DNA of 64,000 nt, taken from assembly GCA_014138725.1 (NCBI GenBank), contig JACJID010000001.1:806001-870000 (forward strand). Direction: 5' to 3'. Origin of the DNA: Kutzneria viridogrisea. Its GTDB lineage: Bacteria > Actinomycetota > Actinomycetes > Mycobacteriales > Pseudonocardiaceae. This document shows, piece after piece, positions 38,722 through 49,661 of the stretch (the first letter of the stretch is position 1; each line of letters starts with the position of its first letter). Under the pieces are notes generated by a model that was given only the letters and a program-made list of their open reading frames with translations, was not told the DNA's origin and did no database searches. Position numbers and translations under genes: made by a program.

Positions 38722-41412
38722 TCACCTGAGACCCGGCATGTCCCTGAGCTGCCTGCGCGAGGTGACACCGAGCTTGCGGAAGATGTTGCGCAGATGAGCG
38801 TCTACCGTACGCGGACTGAGGAACAGGCGCGTGGCCACCTCCTTCGACGTCGCGCCCGCCGCTACCTGGCGCGCGACGTGCATCTCCTGCATGGTCAGAC
38901 GGTCGTAAGTGTGCTTGGACCGGCTGCGGGCCACTTCTCCGGTCGCGCGCAGTTCCTCGGCAGCCCGCTGCGCGAACGCCTCCAGTCCGATCTCCGACAG
39001 TTGTTCCTGCGCGGTGCGGAGGTGTTCGCGTGCGTCGAGACGGCGGCCCGCGCGGCGTAACCACTCCCCGTACAGCAAGTGCGCCCGTGCGAGGTTCGGC
39101 GGCAGTCGGCTGTCCGTCAAGTGCTTGAGTGCCTCCAGATAGTCGTCTTCGGCATCGCTGACCAGTGCCCGTGTACCTGCCAACACGCCAAGGGCGAGGC
39201 TGGTTCCGGCGGGCTCCGTGCGCTCGGCCAAGGAGTCCAGCGCCGACCGCGCGACGGCATTCTCACCACACCTGACCGCGGCCTCCACCAACTCGGGCAG
39301 CGCGATACCGGTGATGAAAAGGTCGCCGTCCGCCACGGCTCGGGTAGCCGCGTCCAGCGCGCTCGGATACTCGCCCAAGCCGTTGTGGAGCACAGCCTTC
39401 GCCCAGTGTGCGTTCGCGGTCAACTGACCGTTGCCCCGGCTCATGGACTCGGTGAACAGGTCAAGCACCTCCTGGCGGCGGCCTCGCATCGCCGCCAGGT
39501 GCACTCTCGGATACAGCTGCGGCAGATCGCCGAGGGCGTCCGCGATCGCTTCCTCCTCGGCGATCGCGGCCATCGCCTGCCCGAAGTCGCCGGTGCACAC
39601 CGCGGCCAGGGCCACCTGCGACAGGCCGAGCCGGATGGTCATCGGGGACCCCGTGTCCCGCCCGTCGCGTATCAGCCAGTCGATGATCGTCCCGTGCAGG
39701 TCGAGGTCCCACAGTTCACCCGCGAGCACCGTGGCCAACGCCGGCGCACGAGTCCAGGCAGCATCCTCGCCGGTGAGAACCTCCCGAAGCGCCGGCAGTC
39801 CGGCGCGGTGTCCCTCAGTTCTCAACAACACCAGCGCATCGAGCAGATCCGGCGGTCGCGATGCCGCCGGCGCCGAGCGGGCCGCGTCGAGCACCAGCTC
39901 CATCACCCCCGCAGCCCTCGCGACGACGAGCCCCATCTCCAGTGCCGCTACCACGCACTCACGCGATCGTTCCGGGTCGCTGGCGGCGAGCCGCTGTCCG
40001 GCCCGCAGGATGAGTTGCGGTCCCTTGACCGCACCGTCCGCACCGTGGACGAACGCGATCCGCCCGCGCAGCAGATCGACGGACGCGTGCTGGAGATCAT
40101 CCAACGTGTCGGTGTCGATGCTGGCCAGCAGGTCCGCCGCCGCGTTGATCTGGCCCGCCTCCAGCGCTGCCCTCGTGGCCGCGAGGGTGCGCTCGGTCTG
40201 CTTGCCGGGGTCAAGGGACAGCACCGCCGCACGTTTGAGGAACGCGGCGGACGCCGCTACACCCCCACGCGCCTGCGCCCGCGACGCCGAGGACTCCAGC
40301 TCCTCAGCGACCTGTTCGTCCGGCTCGGCGGTGGCTTGGCCACGGTGCCAGGCCCGCCGATCCGGAGCGACGGCCGGGTCGGTGGCATCGGCCAGCGCCC
40401 GATGCGCCGCACGGCGCTGGTTCGGCTCGGCCGCACGGTAGGCGGCCGAGCGCGCCAATGGATGGCAGAAGCGCGCACGCGTGTCGAACAGCACCAGCCC
40501 GGACGCCTCGGCGGCGGCGCTCGCGGAGGGCACGTCGATGTCCAGCCGCTGCGCGGCCGCCCACAGCAGACGTGGGTCACCGGTAGGCTCGGCGCTCGCG
40601 AGAATCAGTAGCAGCCGTGCGTCCGGGGGCAGTTGCGCGATCCTGGCCCGGAAGCACCGCTCGATCCGGCGCGCGACCGGAGACGGGGTCGGCAGTTCGA
40701 AGCCGCCGGCTTTCGGCAACTCGATCAAGGCGAGCGGGTTTCCGCGCGCCTCGGCCAGAAGGTGTTCACGTACCCGCTCATCGAGCGTCACGGTCTTCTC
40801 CTCGGCCAGCAACGCACGTGCGTGCGCGTCGCTCAGGCCACCGACCATCAGGCCCGGCAGCTCGTCCAGTTCACGGGGAACGTCCTGGTCGCGGACCGCG
40901 AACACCATCGCGATCGGCTCAGCCGCGATGCGTCGCGCCAGGAAAGTCAACGCCCTCGCCGAGGCGACGTCCATCCAGTGCGCGTCATCGACGACGCACA
41001 GCACCGGACGTTCCGTCGCGGCGGCCGCGAACAGTTCGAGCACGGCAAGGCCGACGCGGAACGGGTCCGGCGCTCCGTCGGCCAGGCCAAACGCGACCAG
41101 CAGGGAGTCGCGGTAGGGAACCGACAGCGTGTCCAGGTGCGGGAGCACCGGAAGGCACAACTGGTGCAGTGCCGCGAATGGCAGCTCACCCTCGAACTCC
41201 GACATGGACGCGCGGATGACCTGAAACCGTTCCGGCGTCGCGTGTTCGACATGGTCCAGCAGTGCGCTCTTGCCGATGCCCGGCTCGCCGCGCAGGACAA
41301 GCACACCGCCCTCACTCTGTTCCGCCCGACGGACGAGGGCAAGGAGGCGATCGATCTCCTCGTGCCGACCGACGAGCGAGCGGCGGGCGGCCATGAACAT
41401 CTCACGAGCCAT
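38722..41412 (-). CDS. LuxR-family LAL transcriptional regulator (second)
   Basis: An 896-residue ATP-binding LuxR regulator. Walker A GEPGIGKS lies at residues 42-49, Walker B in VLCVVDDAHWMDVASARALT near 135, and helical TPR-like repeats fill the middle. The C-terminal LuxR HTH (LTMQEMHVARQVAAGATSKE, then LFLSPRTVDAHLRNIFRKLG) ends at the C-terminus. ATG 41412 is used; a second ATG at 41397 is possible. Nearby genes (serine hydrolase, MarR, fumarase) suggest no clear target. Its sequence is not a close copy of the LAL at 12.5 kb, so the two are not a recent duplication. Confidence 0.92.
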   Translation of the reverse strand: MAREMFMAARRSLVGRHEEIDRLLALVRRAEQSEGGVLVLRGEPGIGKSALLDHVEHATPERFQVIRASMSEFEGELPFAALHQLCLPVLPHLDTLSVPYRDSLLVAFGLADGAPDPFRVGLAVLELFAAAATERPVLCVVDDAHWMDVASARALTFLARRIAAEPIAMVFAVRDQDVPRELDELPGLMVGGLSDAHARALLAEEKTVTLDERVREHLLAEARGNPLALIELPKAGGFELPTPSPVARRIERCFRARIAQLPPDARLLLILASAEPTGDPRLLWAAAQRLDIDVPSASAAAEASGLVLFDTRARFCHPLARSAAYRAAEPNQRRAAHRALADATDPAVAPDRRAWHRGQATAEPDEQVAEELESSASRAQARGGVAASAAFLKRAAVLSLDPGKQTERTLAATRAALEAGQINAAADLLASIDTDTLDDLQHASVDLLRGRIAFVHGADGAVKGPQLILRAGQRLAASDPERSRECVVAALEMGLVVARAAGVMELVLDAARSAPAASRPPDLLDALVLLRTEGHRAGLPALREVLTGEDAAWTRAPALATVLAGELWDLDLHGTIIDWLIRDGRDTGSPMTIRLGLSQVALAAVCTGDFGQAMAAIAEEEAIADALGDLPQLYPRVHLAAMRGRRQEVLDLFTESMSRGNGQLTANAHWAKAVLHNGLGEYPSALDAATRAVADGDLFITGIALPELVEAAVRCGENAVARSALDSLAERTEPAGTSLALGVLAGTRALVSDAEDDYLEALKHLTDSRLPPNLARAHLLYGEWLRRAGRRLDAREHLRTAQEQLSEIGLEAFAQRAAEELRATGEVARSRSKHTYDRLTMQEMHVARQVAAGATSKEVATRLFLSPRTVDAHLRNIFRKLGVTSRRQLRDMPGLR

Positions 41413-41673
41413 GGGCGGATTCTGCCTCCGTAACACACATCTCCCACGCGGACCGGCAGGAGTCAGATGACTGTCGCGACGCGAACAAGGGTGTGCCCAC
41501 GCAATCACCCGCCCGGTGTGGCTTCAGCATGCCGTGGCGGTCCGGTTGTGCGACGGCTCCTGTTGGTCATCGTATCCGCGAGCATGGGCAGTCGCTGCGA
41601 GCGACGGGTGAGGATGATCATGACCACGGGGATGAGCGGGTCGTGGACCAAGGCATGCATCAAGTCTTGCATG

Positions 41674-41685
41674 GTTAATATTAAC
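41674..41685. promoter_or_regulatory. AT-rich palindrome upstream of marR-type gene
   Basis: GTTAATATTAAC is a perfect 12-bp palindrome, striking in this GC-rich DNA. It lies where the -35 box would be for a -10 TATGGT at 41702-41707, and that -10 is 7 nt from the GTG start at 41714, so the message may be leaderless. Likely an autoregulatory MarR site. In 41413-41673 I see no gene. Confidence 0.6.
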
Positions 41686-41713
41686 TTGTCAATATTCAGG
41701 GTATGGTCGGACT

Positions 41714-42133
41714 GTGGACGACGGACTCGCAGACTTGCTGCATCGTGTGGTGTTCCTGCTGGGAGAGGCGGCGCGGCGGCGCGGCAACGACCCCAGCGCC
41801 CTGAGTTACAGCCAGATGCGGCTGCTGGGGACACTGGAGGACATCCAGCCGGTGACCCAGCACCAGCTGGCGCAGGCCCTGTCAGTGTCCGACCCCGCGA
41901 TCAGCCGGGCACTGCGCCCACTGGAGGCAGCCGGGCTCGTGCAGGTCCGCCTCGATCCCGAGCACGGACGGCGACGGCTGGTCAGCATCACCGAGACCGG
42001 CCGTAAAGCTTTCCACGACAGCGGGAAGCCGCTCTACGAGGAGCTGCGCAATGGCCTGCTCGAAGCCGGCTTCCCGTACGAGCGGTATTTGCGCGACACC
42101 GTCCTGCTGGCCCAGCTTCTCAAGTCCTCTTGA
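41714..42133 (+). CDS. MarR-family transcriptional regulator
   Basis: A 139-residue winged-HTH regulator. The recognition region is VTQHQLAQALSVSDPAISRA followed by LRPLEAAGLVQVRLDPEHGR and RRLVSITETGRKAF, the MarR wing. It starts with GTG (VDDGLADLLHRVVFLLGEAA), with no clear ribosome binding site, consistent with a leaderless transcript. There is no adjacent efflux pump or target gene on its strand; the fumarase gene is convergent. The AT-rich palindrome just upstream is its probable operator. Confidence 0.9.
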   Translation: MDDGLADLLHRVVFLLGEAARRRGNDPSALSYSQMRLLGTLEDIQPVTQHQLAQALSVSDPAISRALRPLEAAGLVQVRLDPEHGRRRLVSITETGRKAFHDSGKPLYEELRNGLLEAGFPYERYLRDTVLLAQLLKSS

Positions 42134-42219
42134 TGCCGCGACTGCCGTTGCGGAGGTGGATCCAGTGCTGTGCGGGATCGCCCGCGCCGCTCCAGTCGTC
42201 GCCGTGTCGACGGGTGGGG

Positions 42220-43697
<1,478 letters not shown>

Positions 43698-43698
<1 letters not shown>

Positions 43699-45365
43699 CA
43701 CGCACCGTCCTCGGGATAGACCGGCTGCCACATGGCGTCCTGCACGGCCTGGACCGGGTCGGCCAACCGCCTGGCGGCGACGCCCTCGGCGGCAGCGGCC
43801 TGGGCGACGGCGACCGCGGTGATCGCCGTGGACGCGCGCAGGTTCTCCACCGGGGGCAACAGCGATGCGCCTGGCGTGCTGAGGTCCACCTGGCCGGCGA
43901 CTGCCTCGGCCGCGGCGATCAGCATGCCGCCGGTGACGGTTCGGGCGCCAGCGAGGATGGTGCCCAGGCCGAGGCCGGGATACACCAGCGCGTTGTTGGC
44001 CTGCCCGATCTGGTAGGTCACGCCCGCGTACTCGACCGGCGGGATCGGCAGGCCGGTGGCCACCAGCGCCCTTCCACCGGACCAGGCCAGCACGTCGGCG
44101 GGCATGGCCTCGATCCGCGAGGTCGGGTTGGACAGCGGCAGGATGATGGGCCGGGGCACGGCCTCACTGACAGCCTGGACGACCTCCCGGGCGAACGCGC
44201 CGTGCGCGGTGGAGGTGCCGAGCAGGATCGTCGGCGCGACGCGGCGGACGGCGTCCAGCAGCGAGATCACCTCGCCGCTGGACCAGTCGGCGACCTCGCC
44301 CGGGTCGCGGGCATACGGTCGCTGGAATTCCCGCAGGTCGGTCATGTCGCTGGTGAGCAGTCCCTGCTTGTCCACCAACCACACCCGTGCGGTGGCCTGC
44401 TCGCGGGTCGCTCCGTCGCGGACCATGGCGTCGCGGATCTGGTCGGCGATGCCCACTCCCGCGGACCCGGCACCGAATACCAGCAGCTTCTGCTCCCGCA
44501 TCGGGATCCCGGTGACCCTGACCGCGGACAGCACGGCGGCCAGGGTGATCGCGCCAGTGCCCTGGACATCGTCGTTGAAGATTCGGTAGTCCGCGCCGTA
44601 GGTTTCCAGGATCCGGCGTGCGTTGCCGGGGCCGAAGTCCTCGAAGTGCAGTAGCGCGTGGGGGAACAGGGTGGACGTGGTCTCCAGGTACTGCCTGATG
44701 AAGGCGTCGTAGTCGGCACCGCGGACCCGCGTGTGTCGGTTGCCCAGGTACAACGGGTCGTTGAGCAGGCCCTCGTTGTCTGTGCCGACGTCCAGGCAGA
44801 CCGCGATCACCCGGCGGGGGTCGATGCCGGCCGCGGCGGTGTAGATCGCCAGCTTGCCCACCGCGATCTGGATGCCGCCGACACCCCAGTCACCGATGCC
44901 GAGGATCTCCTCCGCATCGCTGCACACGATCAGGTCCACGTCCTCGGGCCCCAACCGCAGCGTGCCGAACGCCTTCGCGATGTCCTGCGGTGCGTCGATC
45001 GACAGGAAGATGCCGCGCGGCCTGCGATACTCATGTGAGTACCGCTCAATCGCGTCCCCGATGGTCGGGTCATACACGATGGGGAGCAACTCGGCCAGGT
45101 GGTCGGTGAGAACCCGGTAGTACAGCGTCTCGTTGCGGTCGTGCAGCTGCTCCAGGTAGACGTTCTTGGCCAGATCGCCACCCTGCTCCTGGAGCTGCTG
45201 GTAGACGCGCTGCGCCTGCTGCTCCAGCGTCAGTACCGCGGTGGGCAGGCGCCCGGTCAGCCCCAGGGCCTCGCGCTCGGCCTGGTTGAAGGCCACCCCG
45301 TGGTTGGTCATCGGATCGTTCAGGACAGCCGGAATCGCCGGCGTCGGTGTGTTGGTGGCACGCAT
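43698..45365 (-). CDS. NAD-dependent malic enzyme
   Basis: A 555-residue malic enzyme of the large type, decarboxylating L-malate to pyruvate with NAD(P)+. Motifs: YYRVLTDHLAELLPIVYDPT, the metal/malate region CLDVGTDNEGLLNDPLYLG, DFGPGNARRILETYG, RIFNDDVQGTGAITLAAVLS and the dinucleotide fold VFGAGSAGVGIADQI near residue 305. Residues after that fold (LVDKQGLL) favour NAD. It is first in an operon with fumC. Together they turn fumarate into pyruvate, anaplerotic balance or NADH supply; a substrate such as aspartate or an aromatic breakdown product could feed fumarate, but no such genes are adjacent. Confidence 0.93.
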
Positions 45366-45778
45366 GTCGTCCTCCTGTCATGGTTTCGCTGTCTGTGCGC
45401 TTGCGGTCTGACGTGCGGCGGTGCGGGCAACCGCGGCCGGGGACCTGACGATGGTCATCGGCTTCACCTTCGGTCAGCTACGCGTCAGGAGTCGTCCCAT
45501 CGGTCGGGCCCGTGAGTACCCGATTTGGAAGCGCCAACGCACTCTTCATGCCCGCCCGCACCGGCGGCATGAACACCCGCCACGAAGCAGCCAGCAGGCG
45601 GCCTCGACTCGGAACGCGAGGACAGAAACCCAGGTGGCGCGGCGGCGCCATCGACCAGCTCGTGCTCGCAGCACGCTTCGGACGGGATGCGATGACGGTC
45701 GACGCAAGCGGGCGACCGTGAGCGTTATGGACGCGGCGGAGGCGCACTGCGGTCCCGGCTTACCGCGCGGCCAAGCGC

Positions 45779-45950
45779 GACAAACACCGATAATCACGTT
45801 GTCAGGAAAGGTATCCGGACGAGTCTCGCTCGCCGGCCTGGTCTGCGTGCACGCCGGGCGGCGCAGCCGGTTGAGCTACCGCACCCGGATTCACCGCAGC
45901 CGCAAGGGAGAGCGGCGCAGCTTCGCCAAGACCGACTACGCCGTCAACCC
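45779..45950 (+). pseudogene. IS630-family transposase fragment
   Basis: About 57 codons (TPIITLSGKVSGRVSLAGLV, then CVHAGRRSRLSYRTRIHRSR and KGERRSFAKTDYA) match the first part of the DDE domain of IS630-type transposases, just before the Asp-bearing strand region. The catalytic parts downstream are missing and the frame decays into Arg/Pro-rich sequence. No inverted ends or TA duplication could be recognised. Confidence 0.65.
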
Positions 45951-46166
45951 GCCCAGACCGTCCACAGTGGTCACTGACAAGCGGCGCGCGGCCCCAGCCT
46001 CCATACCTGCCCGGCCGCGACACCGACACGATGACGTCGCGCGTGATCACAACGTCAGCCGGGTAGCCGCGCGACGATCAGCTCGAAGCCGTGCGCGAAC
46101 ACGTATGCATGCTGCGCACTGATGGTTGGAACTGGCATGGATCAATCATCTGAAAGCAGTTTTTCC

Positions 46167-46196
46167 TTGACGGGTGCGGCGCGCGACACCTAGCGT
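46167..46196 (+). promoter_or_regulatory. promoter-like sequence upstream of secreted-protein gene
   Basis: TTGACG (46167-46172) and TAGCGT (46191-46196) are 18 bp apart. If used, the transcript would have a leader of about 230 nt before the ATG at 46433. Support is from the boxes only. Confidence 0.35.
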
Positions 46197-46432
46197 CTTG
46201 CGGTGTCATCACGTGGAGCACGTTGATCCGCTCGCGGGTGTCCGGCCCGCCCAGACGGGAGGAGGATCGACCAAACGCGGCCGCAAGCCGCGGTGTCGGC
46301 GCTGCCAGGTTGGTTACGGACTCCCCTGTGGTCCCATGTCGCGGTTGTCGACGGTTGGGGCCGAGTCGGGTGATCCGCCTGGTCCTGGCGCCACCCAACC
46401 CTGCGTTTCACCTCATGAATGGTGGATGAGTC

Positions 46433-47215
46433 ATGTCTATTTCACGACGGTCGCAACGGCTGGCGACCGGCCTCGGCGTGACCCTGTTAGCCGGTGCCGC
46501 GTTCCTCGGAACCAGCGGCACCGCGTCGGCACAAGTGTACGGCGGGAACGTGTCCGTGGGCTGGTCGATCGCCAACGCCCCCGCCGCCGGGCTGACCAAC
46601 ATCACGTTCCCCATCACGGTCAACCCCGATACCGTTCACGACAACGGCACCTACTTCGCCATGCAGTTCGACTTCGCCGACGTCGAACAGGGCGGCTACA
46701 CCGGCCTGCAGCCCCGGCCGAACCTCAATGGTCGGGAACGACTGCGCGGAGTCTTCTCCAGCTTCCAAGGCGGCACCACCACTACCGACCCGAACTGCTC
46801 CCCGGGTGCCGACGGCGGTCCCGGCGTGAGTTGCGGCTACGAGTTCGACGCCGTCTACGGCCACACCTACGCGATCACCGTCAAGCGCCGCTCGGGCACC
46901 ACGTGGACCGGCGACGCGGTCGATACCGTGACCGGGAAGGCCACTCATATCGGTAGCTGGACACTCCCCTCGGGAAGCGGCAGCCTCAAGCCGAGCCAGG
47001 GAGGCTTCGTCGAGTACTACAGCAGCCCGCCGACCTGCTCGCAACTGCAGTGGATCAACGTGGTCTTCGGCGGACCGACCTCCACCGACGCGGGCGGCGT
47101 GAGCGGCTCCGCACGAGCGCAGTACGAGTACGGGAACTGCAAGGGGCAGGGCAACTACAAGTCCGTCCAGGTGGGCAGCGGCACGAACATCACCAGGGGC
47201 TGGATACGGGAGTAG
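46433..47215 (+). CDS. secreted protein of unknown function, DUF3472-like
   Basis: A 260-residue exported protein. Residues 1-33 form a signal peptide (RRSQRLATGLGVTLLAGAAF, ending TASAQ). The mature part is beta-rich with Gly/Thr/Ser bias. The block TYFAMQFDFADVEQGGYTGL followed by RLRGVFSSFQGGTTTTDPNC and YEFDAVYGHTYAITV resembles the sandwich domain of DUF3472 proteins found in actinomycete exoproteins. Four cysteines (DPNC, GVSC, PPTC, YGNC) suggest two disulfides. There is no catalytic motif; a role in binding a polysaccharide or surface ligand is possible. Flanked by transposase debris on both sides. Confidence 0.7.
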   Translation: MSISRRSQRLATGLGVTLLAGAAFLGTSGTASAQVYGGNVSVGWSIANAPAAGLTNITFPITVNPDTVHDNGTYFAMQFDFADVEQGGYTGLQPRPNLNGRERLRGVFSSFQGGTTTTDPNCSPGADGGPGVSCGYEFDAVYGHTYAITVKRRSGTTWTGDAVDTVTGKATHIGSWTLPSGSGSLKPSQGGFVEYYSSPPTCSQLQWINVVFGGPTSTDAGGVSGSARAQYEYGNCKGQGNYKSVQVGSGTNITRGWIRE

Positions 47216-47294
47216 TGGCCACCTGCACCGACCCGGCCAACCAGCGCTGGGCCGTCGTCTGACCGGTGGTCGTTGAAGTGCCGGGCGTACTTTG

Positions 47295-47399
47295 TCAGAC
47301 AGCGGCGGCGTGCCGCTCGTTGTGGATCAGCATCTGGTCAGTGCACTCCGCCCGGACGCTGCGCGCGAACCGCTCGGCGTAGCAGTTCGCGCGAGGCGT
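47295..47399 (-). pseudogene. integrase-core transposase C-terminal fragment (IS3/IS481 type)
   Basis: On the minus strand about 34 codons, [20 protein letters not shown] followed by [14 protein letters not shown], match the Glu-bearing end of the rve integrase core (the family's N-x-x-x-E region, NCYAERF). Everything upstream is missing and the frame ends at a stop. A relic only. Confidence 0.75.
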
Positions 47400-47442
47400 C
47401 CGCGGCGGAGCCCTGCTGCTCTGTGACGGTGGGAGGCGACGC

Positions 47443-48030
47443 TCAGACGCGTTTGCGCGTGAGCTGGTAGGGGTTCTCCCACCGATCGAGGTAGAACTGG
47501 TTGTTGGCGTCGACGTACGGCGTATTCCGTGGTGAGCCTCGAAGATAGGCGACGGCGATATTGGTGAGTTCGATCCTGCCGCCGCCACGGTGGGTCATGC
47601 CTTTCGGCTCCTCGCAGTCGGCCAACCACTCTGCCTGTTCCTCGCCGATCGTGGCGGTGTAGGTTTCCACCCGGCCGGATGCCCGCTCATGGGCAGCCGG
47701 GACGTCCCCATACGAAGCGCGGTCGAGTATCTCCGAGATGGCCTGCTCGATCGACTCCGCCTCAATTCCCTCCGACCCGTCGTACGGGGCGTCGACTCGG
47801 CCGCGCCAGTAGCCGGCCTGCAGCGTGGCGCGTCGAGCGTGGTCCCGCCAGGCGAGAGTTCCTGGGATGAGTGGATCTTCTACCTGCTCGACCCAGCCGA
47901 TGAGAAACCCGGAGGGACTGCCGTCGGCCACACGGATCTCCACGACCGTGGGCGTACCGCGCTGCCGTAGGAACAGGTTTCGCTGCTTCAGGTCGTCCTT
48001 GGTGCTCTGGTCCAGGTGGTTGATGTCCAC
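47443..48030 (-). CDS. hypothetical protein, 195 residues
   Basis: I do not recognise this family. The protein is soluble and acidic, with no signal peptide or membrane segment. It begins [20 protein letters not shown], contains a beta-rich part ([20 protein letters not shown], then [18 protein letters not shown]) and later Glu-rich helices ([20 protein letters not shown]). The ATG at 48030 gives a normal-looking N-terminus, and the opposite strand shows no better candidate. It lies between an integrase fragment and the SGNH lipoprotein gene, in a region of decayed mobile DNA, so it may itself be imported cargo. Confidence 0.6.
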   Translation of the reverse strand: MDINHLDQSTKDDLKQRNLFLRQRGTPTVVEIRVADGSPSGFLIGWVEQVEDPLIPGTLAWRDHARRATLQAGYWRGRVDAPYDGSEGIEAESIEQAISEILDRASYGDVPAAHERASGRVETYTATIGEEQAEWLADCEEPKGMTHRGGGRIELTNIAVAYLRGSPRNTPYVDANNQFYLDRWENPYQLTRKRV

Positions 48031-48105
48031 AAGCGCGACCCTAGCCCCCGGCGACAGCCCACTCAGGACGTCGCCGGGCGACAGGCCGGTATTTTCGGCC
48101 CAATC

Positions 48106-48121
48106 ACAAGCTCCCGCTTGT
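48106..48121. terminator. short hairpin, possible terminator of SGNH gene
   Basis: ACAAGC (48106-48111) and GCTTGT (48116-48121) form a 6-bp stem with a 4-nt loop beginning at the stop codon of the minus-strand SGNH gene. It is weak compared with the other terminators in this window. Confidence 0.3.
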
Positions 48122-48873
48122 CAGCAGCCCTTGAAGTGGTTGTCCGAGGACCAGCCGGTATTGGCCCAGGACTGCGCTGCTGCGGGGGTGAAGCCGGGGA
48201 ACAGCTTCGCCAACTCGGCGAGCAGCCAGTTGGTGAAGCGAGCGGCGCCCTGCGGGCAGGTGTGGATGCCGTCGGTGCTTCGGTCGGCCTTGCCGTCCTT
48301 GACCTGCTGATAGGCGCTGCCCCACACCGCACTGGCGTCGAGCACGCTGGCTTTACCCGAGGAACCCGCCGCGACTGCTCGGGCGACCTCGGGGGTGCGG
48401 TCCAGGTCGGCCATGTGCGGCTTGTAGAACTCGTCGGGCGTAATCGGTGGTGCGGTGACGAAGACCAGTTTCGCGCCGGCTCCGGTCACCGTGGTCAGCA
48501 GCTTGTCGTAGGCGGCTCGCTGTTCCTGCTGGCTGCCCCAGTCGTAGGTGGTGAGCTGGTAGACGACCACGGTGGGTTTGGCGGAGGTGATCTGCTCGGG
48601 CAGCGTCTTCCAGTTCTCCTCCGAGAACGGTCCGACGACGTTCCCGCCGCCGTCGGCGGCGATCGACTGGAACCCGGCGCCACTGGCCTTGAACGCGGCG
48701 GCCAGGGGCAGCGCCTCGCCCGCCGCCACGGAGTCGCCGAGGAAAAGCACCTTGGACAGTCCCGAGCTGGCCGCCCCCGCGGGCGCGTCGGTCGCGGCGG
48801 GTTGGCCGGAACAGGCGGCGGTCAGCAGGAGCAGCCCGGCCAGGCCAAGGACGAGGTTTCGTGTCGTGGTCAT
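48121..48873 (-). CDS. SGNH/GDSL hydrolase lipoprotein
   Basis: A 250-residue lipoprotein esterase. The lipobox LLTAAC puts the acylated Cys near residue 21. The catalytic Ser is in LFLGDSVAAGE (near residue 47), the block II/III Gly and Asn-like positions are less clear, and the Asp-x-x-His pair is DGIH in RSTDGIHTCPQGAARF. So it acts outside the membrane on esters of lipids or cell-wall sugars. ATG 48873 gives a clean lipoprotein signal; the frame to 48954 adds an unlikely leader. It is divergent from the response-regulator gene with about 113 bp between, so the two-component system may control it. Confidence 0.85.
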   Translation of the reverse strand: MTTTRNLVLGLAGLLLLTAACSGQPAATDAPAGAASSGLSKVLFLGDSVAAGEALPLAAAFKASGAGFQSIAADGGGNVVGPFSEENWKTLPEQITSAKPTVVVYQLTTYDWGSQQEQRAAYDKLLTTVTGAGAKLVFVTAPPITPDEFYKPHMADLDRTPEVARAVAAGSSGKASVLDASAVWGSAYQQVKDGKADRSTDGIHTCPQGAARFTNWLLAELAKLFPGFTPAAAQSWANTGWSSDNHFKGC

Positions 48874-48986
48874 GGCTTCAACGGTGCCGCCGCCGTGTCC
48901 CGGCGCCTCCGCCGTCGTGTCGCGGTTGTGTCGCAGGAACCCCCCCGCGACCACTGAGCCCGCCCGGCATTGTCCATACTGGACGC

Positions 48987-49661
48987 ATGGTGGCGATTCT
49001 GCTCATCGAGGACGACCCCCTGGTCCGGCGCGGACTCCAGCTCGCGCTGTCCAGGCACGGCCACGAGGTCCGTACCGCGGACACCGGCGAGGGCGGACTG
49101 CGTGAGTTCCACTCGGCCACACCAGACCTGGTGGTGCTCGACCTGATGCTGCCGGGCATCGACGGATTCGAGGTGTGCCGCCGCATCCGGGCAGCCAGCG
49201 AGGTGCCCGTGATCATGCTGACCGCGCGGGGCGACGACTTCGACGTCGTCGGCGGCCTGGCAGCAGGCGCGGACGACTACGTCATCAAGCCGGCACAGCC
49301 CACCGTGCTCGACGCGCGGATCCGAGCGGTGCTGCGCCGCAGTACGAGCACCCCGGACGGCGTGCGAACGCACCGCGACCTGCACATCGACACCACGGCG
49401 CTGACGGTGTCCTTGCACGGCAAACCGGTGCAACTGACGCCAACCGAGCTGCGGCTGCTGCTGACCCTGTCCCGGGCTCCCGGCCGGGTGTTCAGCCGGC
49501 AGCAACTGCTGGAGGAGGTGTGGGAGCACGACTACCTCGGTGACTCCCGGCTGGTCGACAACTGCGTGCAACGGCTGCGGGCGAAGATCGAAGCCAATCC
49601 GGCGACCCCGGAGTACGTGCAGACCGTGCGCGGGTTCGGCTACCGGTTCGGACCGGTATGA
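48987..49661 (+). CDS. OmpR/PhoB-family response regulator
   Basis: A 224-residue response regulator. The receiver has D9/D10 (LLIEDDPLV), the phospho-acceptor D52 in VVLDLMLPG, and the conserved Lys in ADDYVIKPAQPT. The DNA-binding winged HTH covers about 130-224 (VQLTPTELRLLLTLSRAPGR, then VQTVRGFGYRFGPV). It overlaps the sensor kinase gene by 4 bp. The arrangement response regulator-kinase-lipoprotein recalls envelope-stress systems of actinobacteria (CseBC or MtrAB-LpqB), but no sigma-factor gene is adjacent and the orthology is unproven. Confidence 0.95.
   Translation: MVAILLIEDDPLVRRGLQLALSRHGHEVRTADTGEGGLREFHSATPDLVVLDLMLPGIDGFEVCRRIRAASEVPVIMLTARGDDFDVVGGLAAGADDYVIKPAQPTVLDARIRAVLRRSTSTPDGVRTHRDLHIDTTALTVSLHGKPVQLTPTELRLLLTLSRAPGRVFSRQQLLEEVWEHDYLGDSRLVDNCVQRLRAKIEANPATPEYVQTVRGFGYRFGPV

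Larger units (their letters stand above)
45366..46432. other. gene-poor interval with transposase debris
   Basis: About 1.07 kb upstream of the malic enzyme gene and before the secreted-protein gene. Apart from an IS630-like fragment and a promoter-like sequence listed separately, I see no coding frame with family features, long repeat or RNA gene here. Frames that stay open are rich in Arg and Pro, the usual artefact in high-GC DNA. Confidence 0.6.

Noticed and set aside
38722..41412. The two LAL genes as a recent duplication
   Set aside because: They share domain order and motif types, but residue identity outside the motifs is visibly low.
45421..46122. A 233-codon frame through the IS630 fragment, as a real gene
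   Set aside because: Only about 57 codons look like protein; the rest is Arg/Pro-rich, and catalytic parts of a transposase are absent.
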